Program-made: the position numbers and the translations under genes
Assembly: GCA_963681505.1 (NCBI GenBank)
Contig: OY811988.1
Coordinates: 5,193,607-5,257,606, forward strand
Direction: 5' to 3'
Source of the DNA: Eunapius fragilis
Taxonomy: Eukaryota > Porifera > Demospongiae > Spongillida > Spongillidae
Length of the DNA: 64,000 nt
Notes under the pieces: generated by a model
Told to the model about the DNA's origin: nothing
The model's database searches: none
The model's input: only the letters and a program-made list of their open reading frames with translations
Part shown: positions 43,642 through 55,084 of the stretch, in pieces
How positions within the stretch are numbered: the first letter of the stretch is position 1
How the letters are laid out: every line of letters begins with the position of its first letter

Positions 43642-43834
43642 TGCATAATTGTATCTTCTTAAAAATGAAATTTTTTGTGATGGCTAGTTCTTCTTAATGG
43701 TATTTGGGTGGGTCCATGTTCTATTTTATTTTATCAAACACCTGTACATGCATGTACAAGATGGAACTGATTTTGCATCACAATTGTCAGTACAATTACA
43801 GTACTAGCAGACAATCTTTTTTCTGCTTGCATTG

Positions 43835-43840
43835 AATAAA
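43835..43840 (+). terminator. poly(A) signal of the nuclear receptor gene
   Basis: AATAAA lies 194 bases after the stop codon in an AT-rich 3' flank and is the first canonical hexamer downstream. Confidence 0.65.
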
Positions 43841-43844
43841 ACCA

Positions 43845-44419
43845 TTATTCACCAGTTTCTTGGACATCACAAGCAATGTGTGCAAGCTACTCGGATTCAC
43901 ATGTGTGTGCACGCACATATATGCAGGAATACTAGTATACCTCACAGTTCTGAGCACCTGAGGTTGGGACCTAGCGCTATAACCCTATAACATCCAGGAT
44001 ATAAGTAATAAAAACAAGTAGGATTGCAAGTCACAAGTGAGTGGTGTGAAAACAAAAGAGTTTGACACCTTTTGTATAGTATGTGTAATATTCTAAACGT
44101 AATGTTAAAATTCTCACTATTTTAGTGAAGGGAGAACCATTCATTTCAGGAATACAACACTAGTGCAACAAGGTTCCAGTGAAACAATAGTGATCGTTGT
44201 TTGGCCTTGACAAGGCAGAAATAAAAATACACAAATAGCTAGTGACAATCAACTAAATGATTTTTGATACTTAGAAAGCTGCATGTGTTTTTTAATAACG
44301 ATATGGAACGTTTTATCAATAACCAGGCTTATGCTTTTTTCAATACAACCACTATAAACCAGCATAAATTTCAAACTCACATCTTCGAGCTAAATGACCC
44401 ACGTCCTTTCTATTTTCAG
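43845..44419. other. intergenic sequence after the receptor gene
   Basis: No gene or structured repeat was seen. Confidence 0.4.
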
Positions 44420-44492
44420 CACTTATTGCCACATCAGTTCTGCATTAATTATATTTTTATGAACCCTTTACACTTGTCCATGCCCTCGTACG
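44420..44492 (+). CDS. possible internal exon, unidentified gene
   Basis: CTTTCTATTTTCAG is a strong acceptor and TACG|GTAACC an acceptable donor. Between them 24 codons are open (HLLPHQFCINYIFMNPLHLS, then MPSY; phase 0 to 1). I recognise no family. Short exons of this kind arise by chance, so support is weak. Confidence 0.22.
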
Positions 44493-44499
44493 GTAACCT

Positions 44500-46200
44500 T
44501 CAGGGTTAAGAAGGCGTAAAACTACCGAAGGAGTGTATCTCCAGCGTCAAAATTGCAATTAATTAATCTATGATGATCAAAGTGAGAGCAATTTTCCAGG
44601 TCGTCATTTTGCACCATTCTTTATTCTAGCCATTCACCTGAGCAAGATTCCATCGAGCTACAATGCAATTGCAACAGCAAGGGCTATGACTGCAAGAGAT
44701 TATTGTGGTTAGACACAGTTCAAAAAATACAAGTTTATTAATAACTGGTAAGATGTGCTCCCTCCCTTGGCCTCCAGGACATCCTTTGAATTTTTCTATG
44801 TATGTGTTACATTGCATGTCTCTCATAATAGTACTAATGCAATTCAAATTCTCTGCTTTTAATAGCGCTCTTATGAAATCATTTTCAGTTGTTAAAATAC
44901 CTTCTTAATGTTGTATTTTCTTTCTTCATATTTTGCAATAACTGGTACCAACAATAATGGAGGTTATGAAGCAACAGTCATGCAGTAAGTTACTCAGGCA
45001 TAAACCAGTGCTTTCCTGGAGTGATGTGTCATAAAATGTTAATGTTATGGCTGCACATTTATCCGGTGCTGGTAGCGGAAAGAAAGGTATCAATAGCATC
45101 TGTAACAGCAGTGGATAGCCATGGCACAAGATAAGGAAAGCTAGTTCAATAACCCCTATTGGTGAAAGCAAATTAACTATTAAGGGGCATACAACCCAAA
45201 GGGTATCAGGAAAGCTAGTTAAATAACCCCTAATGGTGAAAGCAAATTAACTATTAAGGGGCATACAACCCAAAGGGTATCTATCACCCATCTGCGCTTA
45301 TAGGCTGCAGTTATTATTCAACCCCCTCCCTCCTCCCAACCCCCCCCCCCCTACCCCACCTGTTCCAATAAAGCCAAACTGTTCTAATATGGCAGCCAAA
45401 TGAGGTTGCATCGGTCACTTCAATGTAATATGTCACTTCAAATATTTAATATTGAATGCACAAAATATATTGCCCTTTATTGAAAATATCTGTGACTGAG
45501 GGAAGCCATGGTAAACACCGGTGTTATTACGTGATATATACAAATCTGTTATGGCTATTATTTTTCCCTGATAAACGAGCATTATTATTGATTGGTAAAG
45601 GGGTGAATAAAATTTTCAATCTAATTATTTTAAGAGAAAAAAAAATCCTCAATAAACAAACATATTATTAATTATAAAATCTATTGGAAGAGATTTGCAT
45701 TATTTACCTACCCAAATTATAATTATGTATAATAATATTATAGCAGTTTAAAAAACATTACACCAAACACATTAAAAAATAGTTATAACTACGTTTGGAT
45801 CTTGAATATGTAGGTCTTGGTTTCAAATTGACAAGGAACTGAGTAAGTCATATTAGAACTCAACATAACAACTTCCATATATGCACACTGTGCCACATTA
45901 ATTGCAACTGCATGGGCTATGAAGACTATGAGATATTGAATTATTTTTGTTAATAGATACATGCACGGTTCAAAGTAAGTTAATCATGACTTGGTACCAA
46001 CAAATAGCTTAATGTATTAATGATGGTTGGACATTTTTAGTCCAGTCTGATGGCTTACGTGCAATGACTTTGACATTGCCACAAAACAGAACACTCATAA
46101 ATGGTTTTATGTTTGCACTTAGAAATGTGATGCTTTGTGGAATGCAAAATGCATCACATGGTCTTTATTCTTTATTTTGATCCGCTGTTAATATTTGCAA
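44500..46200. other. sequence between exon candidates, with a 74-bp tandem duplication
   Basis: Bases 45135-45282 are two copies of a 74-bp unit starting GGAAAGCTAGTT. A minus-strand frame at 44926-45171 is open and hydrophobic without a recognised family. A poly-C run lies at 45341-45350. The remainder is AT-rich. Confidence 0.45.
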
Positions 46201-46212
46201 TCATCACTGCAG

Positions 46213-46314
46213 GATTTGCGCACAGTATTTGAGCTCTATATCAATTGTTTTCAGTCCAAAGACATTATGCCTGTATGCAATCATATATTACAAAAAAGAT
46301 GTAATCGTTATTTG
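46213..46314 (+). CDS. possible internal exon, unidentified gene
   Basis: Acceptor ATCATCACTGCAG and donor TTG|GTAACT enclose 34 open codons in phase 0 to 0, beginning DLRTVFELYINCFQSKDIMP. The residue pattern looks protein-like (amphipathic, Cys and aromatic rich). It can be joined in frame to 46938-47174. The family is unknown. Confidence 0.35.
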
Positions 46315-46937
46315 GTAACTGTTGTAGAATACCTACATTGTAACCTGCATGAACAGATAAAATACACTCTTGTCCTATGCTTATGGCAAAGGTAAATGAA
46401 GGCTCATCATTTGAAATGTGGCAAGCAACAAAAGAAGAATTAAGCAGTATTGCAGTATTTACAACTATTTGACCAATTGGAAAAGAAGCATGTGGTTGCA
46501 TGCATGCATGCATAGCCTCTTGGACTACAAGTTTAGCATGAGAGTAGTCATGTAATGCTTAGAAATTTGTTTTTAGTGTAAAACATTTTTTCAGTACTGC
46601 TAACCAATCAAAGAGAACCTTTTGTGTTTACAATGTGCTGTTTGAAATAGCTCCATTTCATGCTCTTGCAATGTATGGGGAATTAGTTAAAATTTAACTT
46701 ACTGAAAATAAAAGTGATTTATGCACTCAGCTCAGAATGATGTGTGCACCATTGAATATGTTCAAATGTTAGGCAATAAATAAATCATCGATTATGGTAG
46801 AGTGGAGGTGGAGGTGTGCTAGTGGGGGGAGGGGAGGGAGCACTTGTGTGATTATACATGATGCCATAGTTACCTGAGATTCAGTGACGAGTTAATGTCT
46901 TCCACGCAGCTATACATATACCACTCCAGTACTGCAG

Positions 46938-47174
46938 CTGCTTTCAGCCACCAAAGGATTTTTAAAACCTGGAAATGAGCAATTGCACATACACATTATG
47001 GTTTATGAGTCAGTTCCACATGTACCACAGGCTTTGACTAACCCAAGTACTACAAAAACCTCATTAATACCAGTAATCAAGGTGCCTCCCCATAATTCTC
47101 ATAACAGATCTGTTTGGGCAGTAGACAAAGCATATCGCCTAATGAGAATGTGCATCCAACAGCAAGATCATTAA
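46938..47174 (+). CDS. possible terminal exon, unidentified gene
   Basis: An acceptor ending CTGCAG at 46937, or the stronger TCTTCCACGCAG at 46909 in another phase, leads into 79 codons ending in TAA. They read LLSATKGFLKPGNEQLHIHI, then MVYESVPHVP, a Thr/Ser/Pro stretch, IPVIKVPPHNSHNRSVWAV and DKAYRLMRMCIQQQDH. It is one of the more protein-like unassigned frames in the window, but I do not recognise it. It would be the 3' end of a + strand gene whose upstream exons are uncertain. Confidence 0.4.
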   Translation: MLSATKGFLKPGNEQLHIHIMVYESVPHVPQALTNPSTTKTSLIPVIKVPPHNSHNRSVWAVDKAYRLMRMCIQQQDH

Positions 47175-47329
47175 CCGATTAGCGCCGAGATACACATATC
47201 TGTGTCAAAGATGTGCTTATACCAATGAATTCTTCCAGACCCTTTGAAAAATTATACCAATTTGATGTTACTCATGTTCACGGCTTCAGATTATGTTGTT
47301 GAAACCTCTTCTAAAGGCAAAAATATTTC

Positions 47330-47640
47330 ACCTTGATTAAAGGGAGAAGGCCAATAGTATAGGGAGAAGGAATATTTTTGGTATGGTGACAATCAAGGGG
47401 CTTCAAGTACTGGATCTGTCTTTTGTGATTGTGGGCTATGAAGTGCTTATCTATGCAGAGCATCTTATCTGCTACATAATTCAAGCTCATGCATAACTTA
47501 ATGTTAAGTAGTTGATGGATTTAGAATGAAAACCAACAAGGCAAACAGGATTTTTTTTTAAAGGAGAAGGCCTTCAATATAAACAGAAGGCCAACAGTAA
47601 GGAGAAAGGAGAAGGTCAGCAGTATAAGGTGAATCATTTT
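47330..47640. repeat. scattered units of the 20-bp minisatellite
   Basis: GGAGAAGGCCAATAGTATAG (about 47343) and several degenerate units at 47561-47630 match the large field starting at 49.85 kb, so outlying copies lie 2 kb before it. Confidence 0.6.
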
Positions 47641-47865
47641 GGGTTTATCGACAACAGTATTTCAATTACTGTGAAGCTGTTAAAACCTATCACACAACGA
47701 AATTACATCATAATTTCAAGTCTCATTTCACTAGTTCCCCCAAGCGGATAAGTTATATCCCCTCTCGGGCACACGTAACGGTGATGTCACCATCCACTGC
47801 TGTGGATCTGAAAAATTGGAAGCGCTAATTTGAATTACCACTACTGTAAGACATGCATGTGCGTG

Positions 47866-48156
47866 CTAATCAGAATGGCTGGCGAACAGTTCTTTAACCT
47901 TTATGGTACAATGATGAAATAATATAGGTATGAGGCTAAGACACGAGCGAAAAGTGGTCCGGTTAAAACCGTGCAACCGGACCAGCGGCGACGGCCCTGG
48001 TTGGCGCGAAGCGATAAGTACGGCGCCGAAAGTGCCCAAGATGATGCCGATGGCTCCACCCTCGTACGTTATGAAGAGTGTCGGAAGGCAATTCGAGAGC
48101 CGATTCGTGAAGTGGGGTGAAAAAGTTGCTCCTGGGCGCGCGTAGAATGTGGGCAT
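47866..48156 (-). CDS. possible exon, minus strand, with a hydrophobic segment
   Basis: The 96-codon frame lies in CpG-rich DNA unlike its flanks. It starts MPTFYARPGATFSPHFTNRL and contains the hydrophobic stretch EGGAIGIILGTFGAVLIASR, which could span a membrane. A + strand frame over the same bases (47930-48145, MRLRHERKVVRLK...) is also open, so the strand is not settled. No family is recognised. Confidence 0.25.
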   Translation of the reverse strand: MPTFYARPGATFSPHFTNRLSNCLPTLFITYEGGAIGIILGTFGAVLIASRQPGPSPLVRLHGFNRTTFRSCLSLIPILFHHCTIKVKELFASHSD

Positions 48157-49370
48157 AACACTAAACCCTAGGGCCTTCGGCTTCTACAATAGAAACCAAT
48201 CCTAATAATCGCGCCTCGCGTCGTTCATCGGATACCATCTGCGCGCGGAAGCATGTATTTAACCCGAACACACCTAACAATGATAAAAGACATCACTAAA
48301 ATACATTCTAAGGGTCCACATCAACATTATGCGACGACATCAAACCTTCAAGTTCGCTTGCTGCGTGATTAATATAACATACTCGGATACACGCATGCTT
48401 CTGCGCACGTGGTAAAACGTCGACTAATGCCCCGCAGTTATGGTACGCTGTGTCCGGTTCCGGTAATGGATTCAAACGTCCCAATCCCGACATCGCCGAC
48501 TTCTCACTTAACAACTATTAGACGCCCCAGCCTTATAACAGTAAAACCCACCCGTCCGCTTCATACTGGGTGCAGGATCGTGAAGGTGGATGTTAATATT
48601 TTTGGCTGGTGGGTGGATCCGTTCAACTAGAACTGAACATTATATTACAGTGACAGAATGTGACATTAATTAATGGTGGCAATGCCTTCACTATTTAGCC
48701 TGACACATTCTCACTTATGTCATTGCGCAATGGTTCAAAAACTGAAGTAGTATTTTTTTAAATATTTATGTGACTGTTATAATTGACGTTATACGTTGCT
48801 TGTAACCCAGTCGCTAAACGGATCTTGTACAGTTCGAATATAGATACACACATGCACGTGGTTAACTATTTAATTCGTGAATGTGCTGCTATTGTGAAAT
48901 AGCATTACGCGTGTCCTTTAAATGCAGAAAAAGCACAATATATATTATACCTGCTTCCAGAACTGATGGCCAGGGTAAGAACTTGAGTTTTTTTATTATT
49001 CTATTTTTTAGTAACCCCACCTTCAACTTCTTATAAAATGTAACACCACACGCTATCCCCTCGCACTAAAATACATATAATGCATTCGCGCATGTATAGA
49101 ATTGCAATCCTTTCTGGGTGCAAATATTAAACTTAAGCTATACAACATTGACTTTAGATAAGGATTCATTAACGCACGCAGCAAGCCCATATAAGTACAG
49201 GTGTGCTCCGGGTCGAAAGTACTGGGGTGCTTCCGCTCTAGAAGTCATTAAACCGTGCCAACCATCGTCAGTCTATATATGGAGGGAGCAACGTCATCCC
49301 GACGGTGATGACGCTGCAACCTTCTATTGAAACCGAGGTATTGAATACCTTATAAGGCCTCAGGCTGTGA
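48157..49370. other. CpG-rich stretch with unresolved small ORFs
   Basis: CpGs are frequent (CGCGCCTCGCGTCGTTCATCG near 48211). Open frames occur on both strands (48308-48514 minus, 48409-48630 plus, 49118-49330 plus), but none has a recognised domain or clear splice context. It may hold the promoter and first exons of a gene. Confidence 0.3.
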
Positions 49371-49610
49371 GCATTACGAGGGCGCGCCGATGGACTGCTG
49401 TGTAAACGTTTATATAACGTATACAAGTGCCTATATAACCAACTTAGACAATCACAAGCCAAACATGGTCAGAAGCTATGCGCGTCTTACATCATGTGTA
49501 TTGTTGCCATAATGCTAGGCACGAGAAGCAGACGGGAATACAAAGAAATGCAAGAAGCACGCGACGTCTTAGCCATGGCACAAGGCAACCCTGAAATAAT
49601 TTATCGTTGA
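49371..49610 (+). CDS. possible exon, unidentified, 79 codons
   Basis: An open + strand frame runs from just after a TGA to the stop at 49608. It reads ADGLLCKRLYNVYKCLYNQL, a short hydrophobic run SYIMCIVAIMLG, and then a charged helix-like tail TRSRREYKEMQEARDVLAMA ending GNPEIIYR. The only in-frame Mets are in the hydrophobic part, so if real it is probably a terminal exon or a 38-residue small protein. No family is recognised. Confidence 0.25.
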   Translation, partial: ALRGRADGLLCKRLYNVYKCLYNQLRQSQAKHGQKLCASYIMCIVAIMLGTRSRREYKEMQEARDVLAMAQGNPEIIYR

Positions 49611-49675
49611 ACGTATGCGTAGAGCTATTCTATTAGCCTCACGTCGATCATACCAAAAGTAAAGAGCCTGTGAGT

Positions 49676-49765
49676 GTGTTGTGTGTGCATGTGTGTGCGT
49701 GTGTGTGTGTGGAGAGAGGAGCGTGCGTGTTGTATGCGTGTGTGCGTGTGCGTGTGTGTGTTAAT
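49676..49765. repeat. interrupted (GT)n tract
   Basis: GT dinucleotides interspersed with GAGAGAGGAGCG and similar. Confidence 0.85.
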
Positions 49766-49849
49766 GTGTAAATAGTTATATATTCGAACAATTAGCCATA
49801 AATTATTAACCGATAGCCTATATCACTGATTTTAGCGCACTGTTGGTCT

Positions 49850-49945
49850 TCTACTTATTCTGTTGGCCTGCTCCTTATACTGTTGACCTTCTCCTTATAC
49901 TGTTGGCCTCCTTATACTGCTGGCCTTCTCCTTACTCTGTCCATC
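49850..49945 (-). repeat. 20-bp minisatellite, reverse orientation
   Basis: About five units reading CTCCTTATACTGTTGGCCTT, facing the forward arrays that start 70 bp later. Confidence 0.9.
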
Positions 49946-50016
49946 GGAACTTGGGTGTCATGAATGTTTAGTATATTTCGTGGTATGTGACTTGCACATT
50001 TGTATTACTGTCCTAA

Positions 50017-50257
50017 GTATAAGGAGAAGGCCAACAGAATAAGGAGAAGGCCAACAGTATAAGGAGAAGGCCAACAGTATAAGGAGAAGGCCAACAGTAT
50101 AAGGAGAAGGCCAACAGTATAAGGAGACAGCCAACAGAATAAGGAGAAGGCCAACCGTATAAAGAGAAGGTCAACAGTATAAGGAGACGGCCAACAGTAT
50201 AAGGAGAAGGCCAACAGAATAAGGAGAAGGCCAACAATATGAGAAGGCCAATAGAGA
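50017..50257 (+). repeat. 20-bp minisatellite array, forward
   Basis: Units of GGCCAACAGTATAAGGAGAA with A/T and G/A variants. The 20-base period cycles through all three frames, producing 20-residue hydrophobic peptide repeats that are not genes. Confidence 0.97.
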
Positions 50258-50505
50258 AGCAAGGGCAACAGTGAAAGCCTTCCTCTATTGATATGTTGTT
50301 GTCCTTATGCTTATATGTATATGAAAGTTGTAATACCACTTCGAAGGACGAAGTTTGACCTGATTAAGTTAGATTTATACCCTCTCCTATTCCCTATTCA
50401 ACTTTCTCTACAGGTCTTCTTGCCCTTACCTGACACCTTTCTATGCATAATATAAATCTAATTCAGTAGGCCACGTGCTAATAAATTAATAAGTCAACTT
50501 CACAC
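50258..50505. repeat. linker C, copy 1
   Basis: It begins CAAGGGCAACAGTGAAAGCC and contains ATTGATATGTTGTTGTCC, GACGAAGTTTGACCTGATTA and CTATTCAACTTTCTCTACAG. It is highly similar to 51888-52125. A partial piece recurs at about 54148-54195. Confidence 0.9.
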
Positions 50506-50547
50506 AGATTATGATGCTTTAATTACCACACCACCACCACTGCATAG

Positions 50548-51865
50548 GGCTAACAAAATAAGGAGGCCAACAGAATAAGGATAAGCCAACAGTATAAGGA
50601 GAAGGCCAACAGTATAAGGAGAAGGCCAACATAATAAGAAGGCCAACAGTATAAGGAGAAGGCCAACAGTACAAGGAGAAGGCCTACAGTATAAGGAGAA
50701 GGCCGACAGAATAAGGAGAAGGCCAACAGTATAAGGAGAAGACCAACAGTATAAGGAGAAGGCCAACAGTATAAGGAGAAGACCAACAGTATAAGGAGAA
50801 GGCCAACAGTATAAGGAGAAGGCCAACAGTATAAGGAGAAGGCCAAACAATATTAGGAGAAAGCTAACAGAATAAGATGGCCAACAGTATAAGGAGAAGA
50901 CCAACACTATAAGGAGAAGACCAACAGTATAAGGAGAAGGCCAACAGTATAAGGAGAAGGCCAACAGTATAAGGAGAAGGCCAGCAGTATAAGGAGAAAG
51001 CCAACAGTATAAGGAGAAGGCCAGCAGTATAAGGAGAAGGCCAGCAATATATAAGGAGAAGGCCAACAATATAAGGAGAAGACCAACAGTACAAGGAGAA
51101 GGCCAACAGTATAAGGAGAAGACCAACAGTATAAGGAGAAGGCCAACAGTATAAGGAGAAGGCCAACAGTATAAGGAGAAGGCCAAACAATATTAGGAGA
51201 AAGCTAACAGAATAAGATGGCCAACAGTATGAGGAGAAGACCAACACTATAAGGAGAAGACCAACACTATAAGGAGAAGGCCAACAGTATAAGGAGAAGG
51301 CCAGCAGTATAAGGAGAAAGCCAACAGTATAAGGAGAAGGCCAGCAGTATAAGGAGAAGGCCAGCAATATATAAGGAGAAGACCAACAGTATAAGGAGAA
51401 GGCCAGTAGTATAAGGAGAAGGCCAACAGTATAAGGAGAAGGCAAGCAGTATAAGGAGAAGGCCAACAGTATAAGGAGAAGGCCAGCAGTATAAGAAGGC
51501 CAACAGAATAAGGAGAAGGTCAGCAAAATAAGGAGAAGGCCAACAGTACAAGGAGAAGGCCAGCAGTATAAGGAGAAGGCCAACAGAATAAGGAGGTCAG
51601 CAATATAAGGAGAAGGCCAACAGTATAAGGAGAAGGCCAACAGTATAAGGAGAAGGCCAGTAGTATAAGGAGAAGGCCAACAAAATAAGGAGAAGGCCAG
51701 CAATATAAGGAGAAGGCCAACAGTATAAGGAGAAGGCCAGCAGTATAAGGAGAAGGCCAACAGTATAAGGAGAAGGCCAGCAGTATAAGGAGAAGGCCAG
51801 CAGTATAAGGAGAAGGCCAATTAACAGTATAAGAAGGCCAACAGAATAAGGAAAAGGTCTGTCAC
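50548..51865 (+). repeat. 20-bp minisatellite array, forward, with 340-bp higher-order repeat
   Basis: About 65 units. A marked block with CCAAACAATATTAGGAGAAA then GCTAACAGAATAAGATGG occurs at about 50842 and 51182, exactly 17 units (340 bp) apart, showing segmental amplification within the array. Confidence 0.97.
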
Positions 51866-51869
51866 AGTG

Positions 51870-52126
51870 CTGCTAACTAGAGTAGCAAGGGCAACAGTGA
51901 AAGCCTTCCTCTATTGATATGTTGTTGTCCTTATGCAGCTTATAATGTACATGAAAGTTGTAATACCACTTCAGTTCAGTGTAGGACGAAGTTTGACCTG
52001 ATTAAGTTAGATTTGTACCCTCTCATATTCCCTATTCAACTTTCTCTACAGGTCTTTTTGCCCTTACCTGACATTATTGTCCTCCTTTCTATGCATAATA
52101 CCAATCTAATTCAACTTTCTCTACGG
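51870..52126. repeat. linker C, copy 2
   Basis: Second copy of 50258-50505 with small indels, preceded by CTGTCACAGTGCTGCTAACT, a phrase also found at other linkers. Confidence 0.9.
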
Positions 52127-52446
52127 TCAACAGAATAAGGATAAGCCAAAAGTATAAGGAGAAGGCCAGCAGTATAAGGAGAAGGCCAACATAATAAGGA
52201 GAAGGTCAACAGTATAAGGAGAAGGCCAACAGTATAAGGAGAAGACCAACAGTATAAGGAGAAGGCCAACACTATAAGGAGAAGGTCAACAGTATAAGGA
52301 GAAGGCCAACAGTATAAGGAGAAGACCAGCAGCATAAGGAGAAAGCCAGCAGTATAAGGAGAAGGCCAAAAGTATAAGGAGAAGGCCAATGTTCAGTATA
52401 AGGAGAAGGCCAGCAGTGAAGGCCAACAGTATAAGGAGAAGGTCGG
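52127..52446 (+). repeat. 20-bp minisatellite array, forward
   Basis: About 15 units with CCAGCAG, GGTCAAC and AAGACC variants. Confidence 0.95.
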
Positions 52447-52925
52447 TCACAGTGCTACTAACTTGATCAGGCCAAATATGGTCCTACACTGTACAATTAT
52501 TAAATTGAAGTTGACACGGGTCGCAGTCTGGGCATTACTTACTTATATGCCCTAACATGGTGTTATTATCTGCGTGATGGGAATCTCTAATTTTTCATGC
52601 CAGTGGGCAACCATTAATCCATTAATGTTGATCACCGACTGCTGCTGTATTTACACTAACACTTTCATAACTAATAATATTAAAAAATAAGGGGAAGGCC
52701 TGTAGTGAAGGGAGAATGGAGAGAAAGGCCTGTAGTGTAGGGAGAAAAGCCTATTGTGTAAGGAGACAGGCCTATATAGTAGGGAGAATGGCCTATAGTG
52801 TAGGAGAATAATGAGAAAGCTTACGTTTAAGGAGAAACCCAATAATGCAAGTAGAAGGCCAATATGGAAGGTTGAATATGGCACAGAAAGAAGGTGGGAC
52901 AGGTTCCAATCTAATTCAGCAGAAA
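52447..52925. repeat. linker E, copy 1, with degenerate minisatellite
   Basis: GGTCCTACACTGTACAATTA and AAATTGAAGTTGACACGGGT recur at 55765-55810. GGTTGAATATGGCACAGAAA followed by GAAGGTGGGACAGG recurs at about 56492-56530. Units reading GGAGAAAGGCCTATAGTGTA at 52690-52850 are a diverged minisatellite subtype. Confidence 0.85.
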
Positions 52926-53240
52926 ACAATGCTACTAACTACAAGGAGAATAATAACAAAAGTATTAGGAGAAGGCCAACAGAATAAGGAGGTCAACAGA
53001 ATAAAGTGGTCAAGTGGTCAACAGAATAAAGTGGTCAAGTGGTCAACAGAATAAAGTGGTAAACAGAATAAAGTGGTCAACAGAATAAAGTGGTCAACAG
53101 AATAAAGTGGTCAACAGAATATTAAGGAGGCCAGTATAAGGAGGCCAACAGAGAAGGCGTACAGTATAAGCAGATGGCTGACTGAATAAGGAGAAGGCCA
53201 AGAGTATGAAGAGTAGGCCAACAGTGTAGGAAAAAATCAA
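52926..53240 (+). repeat. diverged minisatellite: GGTCAACAGAATAAAGT subtype
   Basis: Here the unit has shortened to about 17-18 bases, AAAGTGGTCAACAGAAT, repeated seven or eight times at 52990-53120, then grades back into the 20-bp form. Confidence 0.85.
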
Positions 53241-53244
53241 TGGA

Positions 53245-53550
<306 letters not shown>

Positions 53551-53850
53551 AAGTATATAAGAAGAAAGCCAACAGAATAAGGAGAAGGCCAACAGTATAA
53601 GGAGAAGGCCAACAGTATAAGGAGAAGGCCAACAGTATAATGAGAAGGCCAACAGTATAAGGAGAAGGCCAACAGTATAAGGAGAAGGCCAGCAGAATAA
53701 GGTTTAGGGCAGCAGTATAAGGAGAAGGCCAGCAGTATAAGAAGGCCAACAGTATAAGGAGAAGGCCAACAGTATAAGGAGAAGGCCAACAGTATAAGGA
53801 GAAGGCCAATAGTATAAGGAGAAGGCCAGTCGTATTAAAAAGAATGAGGA
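53551..53850 (+). repeat. 20-bp minisatellite array, forward
   Basis: About 14 units. Confidence 0.95.
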
Positions 53851-54195
53851 GGCCAACAGTTCACATGCCTTAGGCATGTAAAGTACTGACATACTCTGTT
53901 GCCTATTAATTTCAGTACTGTTGACCTCCTCCCACTGTTTACCCTGGTGGAGGCCAGGAGAATGAGGACAGAGGCCAACAGAATAAAGAAGCCAAAAGAA
54001 TATAAAGGAGGTTACATACACACAAAGGCATAGACCACAGTGCTACTAACTTAATAAGTCAACTGCAATAAGGAAAGGGCCAATAGAACAAGGAGGGCCA
54101 TTCAGGGGGGGGGGGGGGGGGGCAACAATAGTTATTTGTATGGATAAATTAGATTGGTACCCTCTCCTATTCCATATGAAACTTCCTCTACAGCC
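53851..54195. other. linker with poly-G and partial linker C
   Basis: Isolated minisatellite units, a short inverted pair (GCCAACAGT...ACTGTTGACC), a poly-G run (about 54105-54122) and a partial linker C. No gene. Confidence 0.6.
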
Positions 54196-54240
54196 TTATA
54201 CTGTTGGCCTTTTCCTTATACTGTTGACCATCTCCTTGTG

Positions 54241-54281
<41 letters not shown>

Positions 54282-54400
54282 CATTGTGTGAGTGGTGGAT
54301 TTTGCATGTTTACCTCTGTAAGCTGTACTGTTCTTCAGCTGTGAGAAATGGCCATCATCAGTATAGGGCTTGAGAAGTCTATTGGATGCCAGCAACAGCA
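54196..54400. repeat. reverse-oriented minisatellite units and linker D copy 2
   Basis: Two reverse units (CCTTATACTGTTGGCCTT) precede a GT tract (54243-54272) and the linker D tail GAGAAATGGCCATCATCAGT / ATAGGGCTTGAG. Confidence 0.85.
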
Positions 54401-54970
54401 TAAGGAGAAGACTAACAGAATAAGGAGAAGGCCAACAGAATAAGGAGAAGGCCAACAGTATAAGGAGAAGGCCAACAGAATAAGTAGAAAGCCAACAGAA
54501 TAAGAAGGTCAACAGAATAAGGAGAAGGCCAACAGAATAAGTAGAAAGCCAACAGAATAAGGAGAAGTCCAATAGAATAAGGAAAATGGCCAATAGAATA
54601 AGGAGAAGGCCAATAGAATAAGCCAACAGAATAAGCAGAAGGCCAACAGTGTAGGGACAAAGGCCTATAGTGTAGTATGATAATGAATGGGCTTAAGGCC
54701 AACAATGCATGTAGTGAGACAGATTCCAATCTTATCTAATCCAGCAGACAACACTGTTACTAACTACAAGGAGATTAAGGCCCACAGAATAAGGAGAAGG
54801 CCAACAGAATAAGAAGGCCAACAGAATAAGGAGAAGGCCAACTGAATAAGGAGAAGGCCAACAGTATAAGAAGGCCAACAGTATAAGAAGGCCAACAGCA
54901 AGTAAGGCTAACAGAGCGCAGGGGGGCCAACAATAATGGAAAGGCCAACAATAATGGAAAGGCCAACAGA
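54401..54970 (+). repeat. 20-bp minisatellite arrays, forward
   Basis: Two runs (54401-54650 and 54776-54970) dominated by the ACAGAATAAG variant, separated by a short linker at 54660-54775. Confidence 0.95.
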
Positions 54971-54994
54971 GTACATTATATGAGTACTTGGCTG

Positions 54995-55082
54995 GCTTTG
55001 TGTGCCTGTGTGTGTGCGTGTGTGTGTTTGTGTATGTGTGTGTGTGCATGTGTGTGTGCATGTGTGTGTGTGTGTGTGTGTT
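54995..55082. repeat. (GT)n tract
   Basis: GT repeats with CATG interruptions at the point where the minisatellite changes orientation. Confidence 0.9.
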
Positions 55083-55084
55083 AC

